A stretch of 64,000 bases of DNA from Marinilabilia rubra (lineage in GTDB: Bacteria > Bacteroidota > Bacteroidia > Bacteroidales > Marinilabiliaceae). The translations under genes and the position numbers were made by a program. The notes beneath the pieces are model-generated. The model made no database searches. It had not been told where the DNA came from and saw only the letters and a program-made list of their open reading frames with translations. The number at the start of each line of letters is the position of its first letter. Position 1 is the first letter of the stretch. Positions 40,451-49,450 of this stretch are shown here, one piece after another. Location: NCBI RefSeq assembly GCF_003121985.1, contig NZ_QEWP01000001.1, positions 124,001 through 188,000 of the forward strand. The letters are read 5' to 3'.

Positions 40451-42922
40451 CTACAGAGGGTCAACATCTACCTGCAAAGTAACGTATCGCCACTCTTGCC
40501 GGCTTAGAATATTGTTGACCGCATCGTTTACCAGCTGTTTAACATGTGATGGGGAATGCCCTTTTTCAAATTTTAGCATTATTCTGGTCAGATATTGATT
40601 CTGGACTCTGCCAACAGGGGGTTCCTGAGGGCCTAATACTCTGTCTCCCAGTATGGCTCTAAGCTGATTTGCCAATGCCTCCGCTGCTTTGTCTACGACA
40701 GGTTTGTGTTTGTGTTTCAGAATAAGGTTCATTAATCGGTAATATGGTGGGTATTTGTACATTTGCCTCTCGGCAATTTGGGTTTTATACATTGTGGCAT
40801 AGTCGTTTTCGACGACATAACCTATGATTGGGTGATCGGGTGCAGAGGTTTGAAGAACGACGGTTCCCTGTTTGTTCTTTCTGCCCGCACGACCACTTAC
40901 CTGGGCCATCATCTGAAATCCTCTTTCGAATGCCCTGAAATCCGGTATGTTGAGCATGTTGTCCGCATTTAAGATACCCACTACACTGACATTGTCAAAA
41001 TCTAACCCTTTTGTAACCATCTGAGTTCCTATTAGGACATCAATGTTGCCTGATTCAAAGTCAGAAATGATCTTTTGGTAAGATTTTTTGGATCGTGTTG
41101 TATCCAGATCCATCCTGCCGGCACGGACCTCAGGGAAAATGTTTTTAATTTCTTCTTCAATTTTTTCGGTACCAAACCCCTGGGTTGACAAAGAAGGGCT
41201 GCCGCAGGCATGACAGGTTTGTGGTGTGGTTACGGTATGTCCGCAGTAGTGACAGACCAGTTGGTTCATCTTTTTATGGTAAGTCATGCTTACGTCACAA
41301 AACTTACATCGTGGTACCCAGGCGCAAACTGTACATTCCAGAAAAGGAGAGAACCCCCGGCGGTTCTGAAATAAAATTACCTGCTTGTTATTGGATAATG
41401 CTGACTCCACATGTTCGAGCAACAGGGGAGTGAAGTGCGACTTCATCTGTTTTTTTCGCCTGGCTTCCCTGGTGTCGGCCACCAGAATCCTGGGTAACTG
41501 AATGTCTTCGAATCTTGTGAATAGTTCCACCAGTCCGTATTTTCCCCTTTTGGCATTGTAATAGCTTTCAACCGAAGGTGTTGCTGTTCCTAAGAGGACC
41601 TTTGCTCCATGTTTGTGGGCCAGCATTATCGCGGCATCCCTGGCATGGTATCGGGGGGCCGGATCAAACTGTTTAAATGAGTGTTCATGCTCTTCATCAA
41701 CAATGACGAGACCAAGGTTGGTAAATGGCAAGAAGATAGAAGACCTTACGCCCAGCACAATTTGATAGTGATGGTTTTCCAATAGATCGCGATAAACTTC
41801 TACTCTCTCTTCGCTGCTGAATTTTGAGTGGTAAATGCCTAATTTGTTGCCGAAATGTTTTTTTAACCGGGTGGTGATTTGCGTTGTAAGAGCTATCTCC
41901 GGCAACAGGTAAAGCACTTGTTTCCCTTTTTCAATATTCTTTTCTATTAAGTGGATATACAATTCTGTTTTTCCGCTTGAGGTTACCCCGTGAAAAAGCA
42001 CCACATTTTGAGTTTCAAAAGCAGACTCAATTTCTTTAAAAGCTTTGGCCTGGGCGGGAGAGAAAATGCTTTTTTCTTTTATTGGGCCATTGGCTAAGTC
42101 CAGGCGGCCTACTTCATGGGCATATTGCTCCAGAATCCCTTTTTTGAGGAGTTCATTTAACGGAGATGTGGCGCTGTTGTTACCTTCAAGCATCGCTTTA
42201 CGGGAGATGCCTGCTCCATTCATGGCCTGTCCTGCGCCGCCGGTTTTTTGAAGAAGGGTCATCAATAACTGAAGTTGCCGGGGAGCCTTTTCAAGAGCGT
42301 TGAAAGCCTCATGCAAAGCTTCTTCTTTTTGAAAGGCTTCGCCCAGTCTCAAATAATTCTCAGTGCGTGCCTTGTAACCTTCTTTTAATCGTTCGTTTAC
42401 AAAAACAGCCCCTTCTTCGAGTAAAGTCTGAAGCAAAGAAAAGCTGCTTTTCTGTTTCAGAAAATCATTTATTTCACCTACAGAGCAAAACTTCTTATCC
42501 GATAAAAACAGCAAAACTTTTTCAACTTTTTCGGATAATTCATTGGATTGGATGTAATCCGGGTTGTAATAAACTCTGGTCTCGCTTTCGAGTTTCAATC
42601 CGGAGGGAAGAGCGGCTTTGTATACTTCGCCCAGTGTGCATTGGTAATACTCTGCCATCCACTGCCAGAAATCCAGCTGTTTTTCATTGATTATTGGTGT
42701 TCGCTCAATGATTGACAATAGTGGCTTTGTTTCATATTCTGCCGGTTTGTTTTGGTGAACTGAGAAAACGATGCCCGAATATTGCTTCTTTTTGCCAAAA
42801 GGCACTACTACCCTCATTCCCTTTTGCAGATTGTCCTGCATGTCATCGGGAACAAAATAAGTAAAAAGCCTTGGCAGAGGCAGAGGCAGTATTACATCAA
42901 CAAAAATTTCCGGCTCCATCAA
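40451..42922 (-). CDS. priA: Primosomal protein N' (replication restart helicase)
   Basis: PriA recognises stalled forks and reloads the replisome. It has 823 residues. An N-terminal 3'-end-binding domain is followed by a helicase core: GVTSSGKTELY (Walker A, about 315), DEEHEHSFKQFDPAPRYHARD (about 405-425), LLGTATPS, and the later helicase motifs (GTQMVTKGLDF, SGRAGRKNKQG). Eight zinc-binding cysteines lie between (CTVCAWVPRCKFC ... CHYCGH ... CHACGS, about 535-575). It lies about 190 bp downstream of parA's promoter region, on the same strand, but appears separate. Confidence 0.95.
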   Translation of the reverse strand: MMEPEIFVDVILPLPLPRLFTYFVPDDMQDNLQKGMRVVVPFGKKKQYSGIVFSVHQNKPAEYETKPLLSIIERTPIINEKQLDFWQWMAEYYQCTLGEVYKAALPSGLKLESETRVYYNPDYIQSNELSEKVEKVLLFLSDKKFCSVGEINDFLKQKSSFSLLQTLLEEGAVFVNERLKEGYKARTENYLRLGEAFQKEEALHEAFNALEKAPRQLQLLMTLLQKTGGAGQAMNGAGISRKAMLEGNNSATSPLNELLKKGILEQYAHEVGRLDLANGPIKEKSIFSPAQAKAFKEIESAFETQNVVLFHGVTSSGKTELYIHLIEKNIEKGKQVLYLLPEIALTTQITTRLKKHFGNKLGIYHSKFSSEERVEVYRDLLENHHYQIVLGVRSSIFLPFTNLGLVIVDEEHEHSFKQFDPAPRYHARDAAIMLAHKHGAKVLLGTATPSVESYYNAKRGKYGLVELFTRFEDIQLPRILVADTREARRKKQMKSHFTPLLLEHVESALSNNKQVILFQNRRGFSPFLECTVCAWVPRCKFCDVSMTYHKKMNQLVCHYCGHTVTTPQTCHACGSPSLSTQGFGTEKIEEEIKNIFPEVRAGRMDLDTTRSKKSYQKIISDFESGNIDVLIGTQMVTKGLDFDNVSVVGILNADNMLNIPDFRAFERGFQMMAQVSGRAGRKNKQGTVVLQTSAPDHPIIGYVVENDYATMYKTQIAERQMYKYPPYYRLMNLILKHKHKPVVDKAAEALANQLRAILGDRVLGPQEPPVGRVQNQYLTRIMLKFEKGHSPSHVKQLVNDAVNNILSRQEWRYVTLQVDVDPL

Positions 42923-43276
42923 ATCAATATTTTTATGAAGGCATAAAGATATTAATTCTGTATTGATCGGTTAATTCTTCAGAAATACATTTATCCGGTA
43001 AATTTTTTCATGCAAAAGAGAATTTTTTTAACTGCCATTTTTCAAAACAGGGGGAAATTTCAAATTGAAAGCATATCTTCCGGTGGAGTTGTAAATTTTA
43101 GGCTATCAGTTAAGAGTTTTTATGAATTTTCGAATACGTGCACTGACTTGTTTGTTTGTCAAAGGTTATAGAGGGGGATAAAAGGAATTAGTAAAGTGCT
43201 GTTAATATTGGGTTAATATTTGGGATGTTTATTTGCCCCTGGAAACCTGTTTTCTTACCTTCAAAATTCATTGATT
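42923..43276. other. Intergenic region, no supported gene
   Basis: Between priA and a plus-strand gene. A one-mismatch -7 box for priA (TATCTTTA, 42944-42951 on the minus strand) is the only signal. A 53-codon plus-strand ORF from 43010 has no convincing coding character. Confidence 0.35.
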
Positions 43277-43936
43277 ATGAGCCTAGCTTCTTTTTCAAAT
43301 GCCGGATTTGCCCCGGAAGCCTTGAATGCCAGTATTATTAATATGTGGACACGTGACGAAATTCATCCGGCTCAGTTTTATCGTACAGGTTTTGAGACCA
43401 TTTTTTTCAATCATAACCGGCAGTATGCCTTAAACTGTCTTCTTTCATCTGCAGTTCCTTCCGACAGGGAGATTGTTATTGTTGGTCAGGAGAATCTGAG
43501 TGAGGTCATTTCCGGAGCCAACCAGTTTGATATTCCTAATCTTGTATTTGAGGGTTCACCTGATGAAATTTCCCTTGTTGATGCTGTTTTGGGAAGTGAA
43601 ACAAATGTTTCCCACTTCGTACTGGTTATTGGAAAGGACGATGAGCAGATTGAGAAATACATCAATCATTTAAAACCAATCCTCAAATTTAAGGGGATTG
43701 ATTTAATTTTGTATTGCACCTCATCTGTTCAGAGTATAAATGATAGAACCAATGGGGCGGTTGATTACATGATAGGAGGCTGGAGCGATTTTCCGGATAA
43801 CTCGTTTGTTGTGGCTCGCAGAAATAAGCTGGTGCAAACAGAAGGAAATTCACGTGCCTTGAATTTTGATTTGTATGCATCCTGGCAGTGGTGCCTGCAG
43901 GGACGTGGGTCTAATATTGCCCCCATGGAGATGTAA
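43277..43936 (+). CDS. Degenerate class-V aminotransferase-like protein
   Basis: A 219-residue protein from the ATG at 43277; an earlier in-frame start at 43220 adds a non-conserved tail. The order of motifs resembles the large domain of class V PLP aminotransferases. ILYCTSSVQSI sits where these enzymes have VDAxSS, DYMIGGWSDFPDN where they have the PLP-lysine segment, and RALNFDLYASWQW...GSNIAP where they have the R..YLDL...TP segment. The catalytic Asp is Tyr and the lysine is missing, and the protein stops before the small C-terminal domain. It is unlikely to be a PLP enzyme. The homology is my inference from motif order. Confidence 0.5.
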   Translation: MSLASFSNAGFAPEALNASIINMWTRDEIHPAQFYRTGFETIFFNHNRQYALNCLLSSAVPSDREIVIVGQENLSEVISGANQFDIPNLVFEGSPDEISLVDAVLGSETNVSHFVLVIGKDDEQIEKYINHLKPILKFKGIDLILYCTSSVQSINDRTNGAVDYMIGGWSDFPDNSFVVARRNKLVQTEGNSRALNFDLYASWQWCLQGRGSNIAPMEM

Positions 43937-43972
43937 ATGTTTGGTGGTTGTGATTTTTAGCTTCTCCTAAAA

Positions 43973-44026
43973 TAATAGATCGTTAGTCCCGAATGCTTCG
44001 GGATAGATAAAAGATCTAAGATAAAG
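43973..44026 (-). repeat. Family B right end, inverted
   Basis: AATAGATCGTTAGTCCCGAA...CGGGATAGAT is the complement of the family B right end (hairpin plus TAACGATCTATT). It begins 37 bp after the aminotransferase-like gene and faces the copy at 44120-44272, so the two signatures bound a 300-bp composite block. Confidence 0.6.
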
Positions 44027-44119
44027 CACATGTCGGTGATAAAGTTGGTTTTAACAGAAAATGCGATCTCGATGGCAGTTAGTTTATTTATAGCCTTTTG
44101 CATTATTTAGACGAAGTGT

Positions 44120-44272
44120 TATTAACAATACTCCGTTAAACTTTTACAATAGATTCGTAATCAATTGATTATAAGAGCACTCTCTTTTGTGTTAATGTGC
44201 AGAATTTCAGTATGATACGAATTATCTTACATCTAATATCTATCCCGAAGCATCGGGACTAACGATCTATTG
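44120..44272 (+). repeat. Dispersed repeat family B, best copy
   Basis: It opens TTAACAATACTCCGTTAA, runs through TTTTACAATAGATTCGTAAT and the palindrome ATCAATTGAT, and ends with CCCGAAGCATCGGGA and TAACGATCTATTG. It is nearly identical over about 140 bp to the inverse copy at 53981-54132. The two ends (TTTTACAATAGATTCG and the complement of CGATCTATTG) are inverted repeats. No ORF. Confidence 0.72.
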
Positions 44273-44363
44273 ATTAAAAAGCAGACGTTTCATTTAAACA
44301 TGCTATCTCATCAAAAAATCATTAATTTGTAGACTTAATGTTTAGTGGTTAAGTTGACAAATT

Positions 44364-45716
44364 ATGAGAATACATTTTATTGCCATAGGCGGGAGTGCCA
44401 TGCACAATCTTGCCATTGCTCTTCACAAAAAGGGATTTCAGGTTACCGGCTCTGATGATGAGGTTTTTGAACCAAGTCGGGGCCGACTGCGGAAGTATGG
44501 ATTGTTACCCAAATCAATGGGATGGAATCCTGATTCTATTACTGCTGATATTGATTCTGTTATATTAGGAATGCATGCCCGGCCTGACAATCCGGAATTG
44601 ATCAGAGCACAGGAACTAAACCTGAAAGTCTATTCTTACCCGGAATATCTCTATGAACAAACCAAAAATAAAACCCGTATTGTTATAGCCGGAAGTCATG
44701 GGAAAACCACCATTACTTCTATGCTGCTTCATGTTTTGAAATCGCTTGGCCGTAAATTTGACTTCATGGTTGGAGCCCAGATAAAAGGCTTTGATACCAT
44801 GGTTGAACTCACTGATGAATCCGAAATAGCGATATTTGAGGGCGATGAGTATTTGTCATCACCCATAGACCGGCGGCCTAAGTTTTTGTGGTATAAACCT
44901 CATATAGCGTTGGCCACGGGTGTCGCCTGGGATCATATCAATGTTTTCCCCACAGAATCAGAATACAATCAACAGTTCGGTCTTTTTGCCCAAACTATAG
45001 AGCCTGGTGGCTCTTTCATTTATTATGAAAAAGACAAAGTGTTGTCTGAAATTGCCCCCCAACTTCAGGAGATTAATGTGATTCCATACAATGAGTTGAA
45101 TGCCAAAACGCTAGATGGGAAAACCTTGGTTGAAACTGATGAGGAAGAATATGAATTGGGAATATTTGGTCATCACAACCTGCAGAATCTGGCAGGGGCA
45201 ATGGAGGTGGCCTTGAAGATCGGGATATCGAAACCGGATTTTCTTAAAGCAATGTTCTCCTTTGAAGGAGCATCCCGGCGTCTGCAGGTTTTAGCGGAAA
45301 ATGATGATGCCAAAGTTTTCTTTGATTTTGCTCATGCCCCATCAAAAGTAAGAGCTACAGTAGCTGCTGTAAAAGATCAGTTTCCGGATCGTCACCTTTT
45401 GGCTGTTCTCGAATTACATACTTTCAGTAGCCTGAATAAAGATTTTCTTCCTCAATATAAAGGTGCTATGAACGCTGCTGATGAGGCTGTAGTTTTTTTC
45501 AACCCGGAAGTAGTGAAACACAAAAAGCTGCCAGCCATTGATCCCGATGACGTAAAAAAAGCTTTTTCCAGCAATGGTTTAAATGTTTATACCAATCCGG
45601 ATGATCTTAAGCAATACCTGGAAGGACTTCAAATTAGGGATTCAAACCTGTTGTTAATGACCTCAGGAAACCTTGCAGGTATTGATGTTCAGAATCTTGC
45701 TGAGAGAATTGTCTGA
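44364..45716 (+). CDS. mpl: UDP-N-acetylmuramate:L-Ala-gamma-D-Glu-meso-DAP ligase
   Basis: Mpl attaches recycled murein tripeptide to UDP-MurNAc in the cytosol. The 450 residues match. The N-terminal Rossmann motif is FIAIGGSAMHNLAIAL (about 5-20), the ATP loop is AGSHGKTTITSML (about 107-119), EGDEYLSSP (about 158) carries metal-binding acidic residues, and the C-terminal Mur-ligase domain has FDFAHAPSKVRATVAAV (about 320). It closes the loop started by mltD at 35970, with DAP from dapD. Confidence 0.92.
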   Translation: MRIHFIAIGGSAMHNLAIALHKKGFQVTGSDDEVFEPSRGRLRKYGLLPKSMGWNPDSITADIDSVILGMHARPDNPELIRAQELNLKVYSYPEYLYEQTKNKTRIVIAGSHGKTTITSMLLHVLKSLGRKFDFMVGAQIKGFDTMVELTDESEIAIFEGDEYLSSPIDRRPKFLWYKPHIALATGVAWDHINVFPTESEYNQQFGLFAQTIEPGGSFIYYEKDKVLSEIAPQLQEINVIPYNELNAKTLDGKTLVETDEEEYELGIFGHHNLQNLAGAMEVALKIGISKPDFLKAMFSFEGASRRLQVLAENDDAKVFFDFAHAPSKVRATVAAVKDQFPDRHLLAVLELHTFSSLNKDFLPQYKGAMNAADEAVVFFNPEVVKHKKLPAIDPDDVKKAFSSNGLNVYTNPDDLKQYLEGLQIRDSNLLLMTSGNLAGIDVQNLAERIV

Positions 45717-45790
45717 AAAACACCACATCTTGTGTAACTTATCTAAAGGGATGAGCGTCACATATTGGTCTTACCTTAAAATAATTACTT

Positions 45791-46813
45791 ATGAAGCGCT
45801 TAACATCCTTTTTACTTGCTGCTGTGTTTTTAAGCGGTTGCATGCTTACCCATTCACAAGAACTGGTTGACCATGTGGATACCCGGTTTCAGAATGTTGA
45901 AAGTATAAATATTGAAGGCGTCTTTTGTGACGTGAATGTTGAAGCTGGTGGCTCGAAAGAAGTTCATTTGCAGGGAGAAATCCGAACTACAAGAGATGGT
46001 CAGGAATATTCAATTAAAACCTCCCAATCAGGAGGGGAATTGAAAATTTGGGTGGAACACCCCAACAGCATGCGCGGACGCGTTAAAGGTTTTTTGATCC
46101 TGGAGGCACCCCGAGGGGTGAATTTGTCTGTAAATAACGTTTCCGGAAATGTTAAAGTGGATGACATCGAAAGTGATCATATGTTGTTAAAAAGCGTCTC
46201 GGGAGATGTTACAGTTTCAAAAGCAGGTGGTGACAGCCGGTTTCAGAGTGTTTCCGGAAATGTTCAGGCATCAGTTATAAACGGTGCTTTGAAAGCCAAA
46301 TCGGTAAGTGGTGATTTGAGGATTAACAATGTTAAAGGTGATTTGTCTGCAAGCAGTACTTCGGGAAATGTTTCCGCCAGAATGGTTGAAGGTGAAGCCA
46401 TGATTAGTTCTACATCAGGAGATGTTATGGTGGAAAACCTCATGAATAGTGCCCGGTTAAAATCTACTTCGGGAAACATTAAGGTTGATGTACTGAGAGG
46501 AGGCTTATCAGCAAAATCGGTGTCGGGAGATATCGTTCTGAATGATGTCACCGGGATTTTGAGTCTTTCTACAACGAGTGGCTCACAACGTGGAACTAAG
46601 ATCGTGCTTACCGGTGACAGTAACTTCAAATCCGTTTCAGGAGATATAAATATGGATCTTGAAAATGCAATGGAGGCTTTAAGCTTTTTTCTGAAAAGTG
46701 GTTCCGGGAATTTAAGTGCAGCCGGCTCGTCCGCAGACGAAAGATTGGAGATCGAAAAAGGAGAGATTGTTGTTAAAGGGTCATCTATGTCGGGAAACCA
46801 GACTTTTAGATAG
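45791..46813 (+). CDS. DUF4097-family beta-solenoid lipoprotein
   Basis: A 340-residue exported protein with signal FLLAAVFLSGC (lipidation at Cys17). After a DUF4097-like start, at least nine repeats of 18 residues (one of 19) carry the core [VT]SG[DN] (from about residue 117 to 285), such as SVSGDVTV, SVSGNVQA and STSGDVMV. This forms a parallel beta-helix with one turn per repeat. Such adhesin-like proteins lie at the cell surface or periplasm; the ligand is unknown. It follows mpl after 75 bp and precedes a bidirectional terminator. Confidence 0.85.
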   Translation: MKRLTSFLLAAVFLSGCMLTHSQELVDHVDTRFQNVESINIEGVFCDVNVEAGGSKEVHLQGEIRTTRDGQEYSIKTSQSGGELKIWVEHPNSMRGRVKGFLILEAPRGVNLSVNNVSGNVKVDDIESDHMLLKSVSGDVTVSKAGGDSRFQSVSGNVQASVINGALKAKSVSGDLRINNVKGDLSASSTSGNVSARMVEGEAMISSTSGDVMVENLMNSARLKSTSGNIKVDVLRGGLSAKSVSGDIVLNDVTGILSLSTTSGSQRGTKIVLTGDSNFKSVSGDINMDLENAMEALSFFLKSGSGNLSAAGSSADERLEIEKGEIVVKGSSMSGNQTFR

Positions 46814-46904
46814 GCTTTGCAATAAAAATCCGATAACTGCATTACGCTCATCTTACTTGCCAGTCATTTACAGAAGATAGTAAATATCTGTTTTGTAAAA
46901 TTAG

Positions 46905-46938
46905 AAAAGCCACCCTCAGCTGTTGAAGGTGGCTTTTT
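46905..46938. terminator. Bidirectional terminator
   Basis: AAAAGCCACC (46905-46914) pairs with GGTGGCTTTT (46928-46937), with T-runs on both strands. It serves the convergent solenoid lipoprotein and CoA-transferase genes. Confidence 0.85.
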
Positions 46939-46965
46939 TGTATTTAAGAAGACAAATGTCTTAAT

Positions 46966-48267
46966 TTATTTCGACACAAAGTGATAGTGAGATCCAAAGC
47001 GGTCGAAAGCAGCTTTGTCAAGCATTTCACGATGGTCGGGATGCGCTACAGAGATAATTAAGCGGGCACGTTCCTGAAGTGTTTTTCCGTAAAGATTAAC
47101 GGCTCCATGTTCGGTTACCAACCAGTGCATGTTGGCACGAGTGGTTACAACACCAGATCCTTCCATCAGGGTAGGAGCAATCTTTGACAATCCTTTACCG
47201 GTAACAGAAGGCATTGCAATAATTGGTTTTCCGCCTTCGGAGTAACCAGCACCACGGATAAAATCAATCTGTCCACCTACTCCCGAGTAGTGAGTGGTTC
47301 CGATAGAATCGGCACAAACTTGTCCGGTAATATCAACAGCCAATGCAGAGTTGATAGCCGTTACTTTCTTTTGCTTACGAATAACGTCCACACTATTGGT
47401 ATGTTTAACATCCATCATAGCCACCTGAGGGTTGTCGTCAACAAAGTCATACAAATCCTGAGATCCCATGAGGAATGAAGCAACCATCAAGCCTTTGTCG
47501 AGCTGTTTTCGTTTGCCATTTACAACACCTTTTTCAACAAGAGGAAGGATTCCGTCAGAGAACATTTCGGTATGAACACCAAGATCTTTGTGGTTTCCAA
47601 GTTCGGCAAGTACAGCGTTAGGAATTCCGCCAATACCCATTTGCAGGCAAGCTCCGTCTTCAACCAACTCTGCTACATTGTGACCGATGGCTCTTTCCAC
47701 TTCCGAAAGAGGCGCATTGTTATGGATGTATAAAGGTTCATCCTGCTCAACCAAATAATCGATGTCTCTCATGTTGATTTGAGCATCACCCCATGTACGA
47801 GGTACATTCTTGTTGATTTGGGCGATAACCACATCAGCAGTCTCTACAGCTGCGCGGGTGGCATCAACAGAGGTTCCCAGGGAAACATAACCGTGCTTGT
47901 CAGGACTTGAAACCTGAATCATACATACGTTTACTTTCAGATATCCCTCGCGGATCAATTTCTGGGTTTCGCTCAAAAATACCGGGATGTAGTCAGCGTA
48001 TCCTGCCTGAGTGACTTTACGTACGTTTCCACCCACGAAAAATGACTCTAGTTGGAAGACACCTTCAAATTCCGGATCTGCATATGGAGCAGCTCCTTCG
48101 GTGTGGATGTGCTGGATTTTTACATCTTTGAGTTCACCGTTGCGACCTCTCGCAACCATGGCATCAATAAGTGCATGGGGGGTTACCGCCACACTACTCA
48201 TGTGAATACGGTCTCCTGATTTGATTACTTTAACAGCCTCCTCGGCAGTTACTGTCTTATACTGCAT
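46966..48267 (-). CDS. Acetyl-CoA hydrolase/transferase family protein
   Basis: A 433-residue class I CoA transferase. The motifs GIGGIPNAVLAELGNHKDLGVHTEMFSDG (about 219-247), with the catalytic Glu in HTEMFSDG, and GVGGQIDFIRGA (about 325) match the 4-hydroxybutyrate CoA-transferase/acetyl-CoA hydrolase group. It would move CoA between acetyl-CoA and a short acid such as butyrate, succinate or 4-hydroxybutyrate in fermentation. The exact acid cannot be read from sequence. A -7 box lies 50 bp upstream, and the terminator is shared with the convergent gene. Confidence 0.87.
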   Translation of the reverse strand: MQYKTVTAEEAVKVIKSGDRIHMSSVAVTPHALIDAMVARGRNGELKDVKIQHIHTEGAAPYADPEFEGVFQLESFFVGGNVRKVTQAGYADYIPVFLSETQKLIREGYLKVNVCMIQVSSPDKHGYVSLGTSVDATRAAVETADVVIAQINKNVPRTWGDAQINMRDIDYLVEQDEPLYIHNNAPLSEVERAIGHNVAELVEDGACLQMGIGGIPNAVLAELGNHKDLGVHTEMFSDGILPLVEKGVVNGKRKQLDKGLMVASFLMGSQDLYDFVDDNPQVAMMDVKHTNSVDVIRKQKKVTAINSALAVDITGQVCADSIGTTHYSGVGGQIDFIRGAGYSEGGKPIIAMPSVTGKGLSKIAPTLMEGSGVVTTRANMHWLVTEHGAVNLYGKTLQERARLIISVAHPDHREMLDKAAFDRFGSHYHFVSK

Positions 48268-48318
48268 GTCGAAACAATTTTATGAAATGGTGTTTTAAAT
48301 GCTTTCTGAAAAACGGTG

Positions 48319-48326
48319 CAAAAGTA
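48319..48326 (-). promoter_or_regulatory. Candidate -7 box of the CoA-transferase gene
   Basis: TACTTTTG on the minus strand matches TAnnTTTG exactly, 52 bp before the start codon. The -33 region is unclear. Confidence 0.45.
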
Positions 48327-48511
48327 GTCTTTTTGTGCCACATTTCAGGTATTAATATCAGTTTGTCAGAGTGTTTCTGGTGAATTTAAAACCATTCTGA
48401 AAAAATAGAGATTTATTTCTTTATTGGTTTCAGTGGGTTGGAGGGTGTCTGGATGTGGACCGTTATTTTTTTGTAAAAGATTTTAATATTTGCAAAGTGC
48501 CGTTCAGGCAT

Positions 48512-48548
48512 AAAAAAAACCTGTCTGCAAATGCAAACAGGTTTTAAT
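48512..48548 (-). terminator. Terminator of rpsP
   Basis: CCTGTCTGCA pairs (one mismatch) with TGCAAACAGG, A-rich on one side and T-rich on the other; on the minus strand a run of eight T follows. It lies about 25 bp past the rpsP stop. Confidence 0.8.
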
Positions 48549-48572
48549 TTTGTAGGAAGAAAAAATGAAGAA

Positions 48573-49154
48573 TTACTCAGACTTGGTTTCTTCAGAACCA
48601 GCTTCTGATTCGTTGTTTTCTTTAGATTTCTCTTCTGTAGCTTCTTCAGCTTCGGCAGATTCTTCTTTTTCTTCAGCATCTGCTTCAGCAGCAAGTTCGG
48701 CATTCTTTTTGGCCAAAGCTTCAGCTCTTTCAGAGTTGATTTTGGCTTCCTGCTCGAGACGTGCTTTACGCTCTTGCTCACTTTCTGACGAAAGCTGATC
48801 TTTTTTCGCTTGTATCTTAGCTTCTTTCTCTTCCATCCATTTCTGGAATCGACGTTCAGCCTCTGCTTCGTCAAAAGCACCTTTTTTTACACCTTCGAGA
48901 AGGTGTTTTTTCATGAGTACCCCTTGGTAACTCAAAATTGCACGGGCAGTTTCAGTAGGTTGGGCGCCTTTGCCAAGCCATGTTAAGGCTTTGTCGAAAT
49001 TCAATTCAATCGTAGCAGGATTTGTGTTGGGATTGTATGAACCAATCCGCTCGATGTATTTACCATCTCGTGGCGCCCTGCTATCTGCTACTACAATGTG
49101 GTAGTAAGCATACCTTTTGCGTCCGTGTCTCGCTAATCTGATTTTTACGGGCAT
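48573..49154 (-). CDS. rpsP: 30S ribosomal protein S16 with long acidic C-terminal extension
   Basis: S16 binds 16S rRNA early in 30S assembly. The first 80 or so residues are canonical ([34 protein letters not shown]). Instead of ending near 82-90, the protein runs to 193 residues with a charged coiled coil (about 105-155, [19 protein letters not shown]) and an extremely acidic Glu/Ala/Ser tail. Extended S16 proteins are typical of Bacteroidota; their role is unknown. It has a strong promoter and terminator and stands alone without rimM. Confidence 0.94.
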   Translation of the reverse strand: MPVKIRLARHGRKRYAYYHIVVADSRAPRDGKYIERIGSYNPNTNPATIELNFDKALTWLGKGAQPTETARAILSYQGVLMKKHLLEGVKKGAFDEAEAERRFQKWMEEKEAKIQAKKDQLSSESEQERKARLEQEAKINSERAEALAKKNAELAAEADAEEKEESAEAEEATEEKSKENNESEAGSEETKSE

Positions 49155-49200
49155 GTTTCTAAATAATTACAATTAAACAACCTACATTTTTTTGCGACTG

Positions 49201-49232
49201 CAAATATAGGGTGATTTATTTGGTTTACGAAA
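49201..49232 (-). promoter_or_regulatory. Promoter of rpsP
   Basis: On the minus strand TTTC (49232-49229) is followed after 20 bp by TATATTTG (49208-49201), a perfect -7 box. The start codon is about 47 bp downstream. Confidence 0.6.
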
Positions 49233-49411
49233 CCTCTTTGCAGTTTATTTTTAGAAGATTGGGAAAATTAGGTTAATTGACTGTTAGATTTTATGAAGAA
49301 ACACTTATCGCATTAAAACAGTTTTGTGGTTCTCTTGTTGGTTTTAATCCATCAACAGATAATTTTCATCAACGGGGCATCAGGATTAATTTTTTTCCTG
49401 CGGATTTTAGA

Positions 49412-49419
49412 TAATTTTG
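49412..49419 (+). promoter_or_regulatory. Candidate -7 box of dnaE
   Basis: TAATTTTG matches TAnnTTTG. It lies 32 bp before the dnaE ATG. A T-rich stretch lies in the -33 zone. Confidence 0.5.
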
Positions 49420-49450
49420 TAGATCATAAGAAACATCTCAGCTACGCTAT

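Noticed and set aside
43010-43171. A 53-codon plus-strand ORF (starts MQKRIFLTAIFQNRG) before the aminotransferase-like gene
   Set aside because: Random-looking composition and no start signal; expected by chance in A/T-rich sequence.
48413-48880. A 155-codon lysine-rich ORF on the minus strand
   Set aside because: It overlaps rpsP in another frame; its low complexity mirrors the repeated GAA/GCA codons of the acidic S16 tail. The rpsP frame has family motifs, promoter and terminator.
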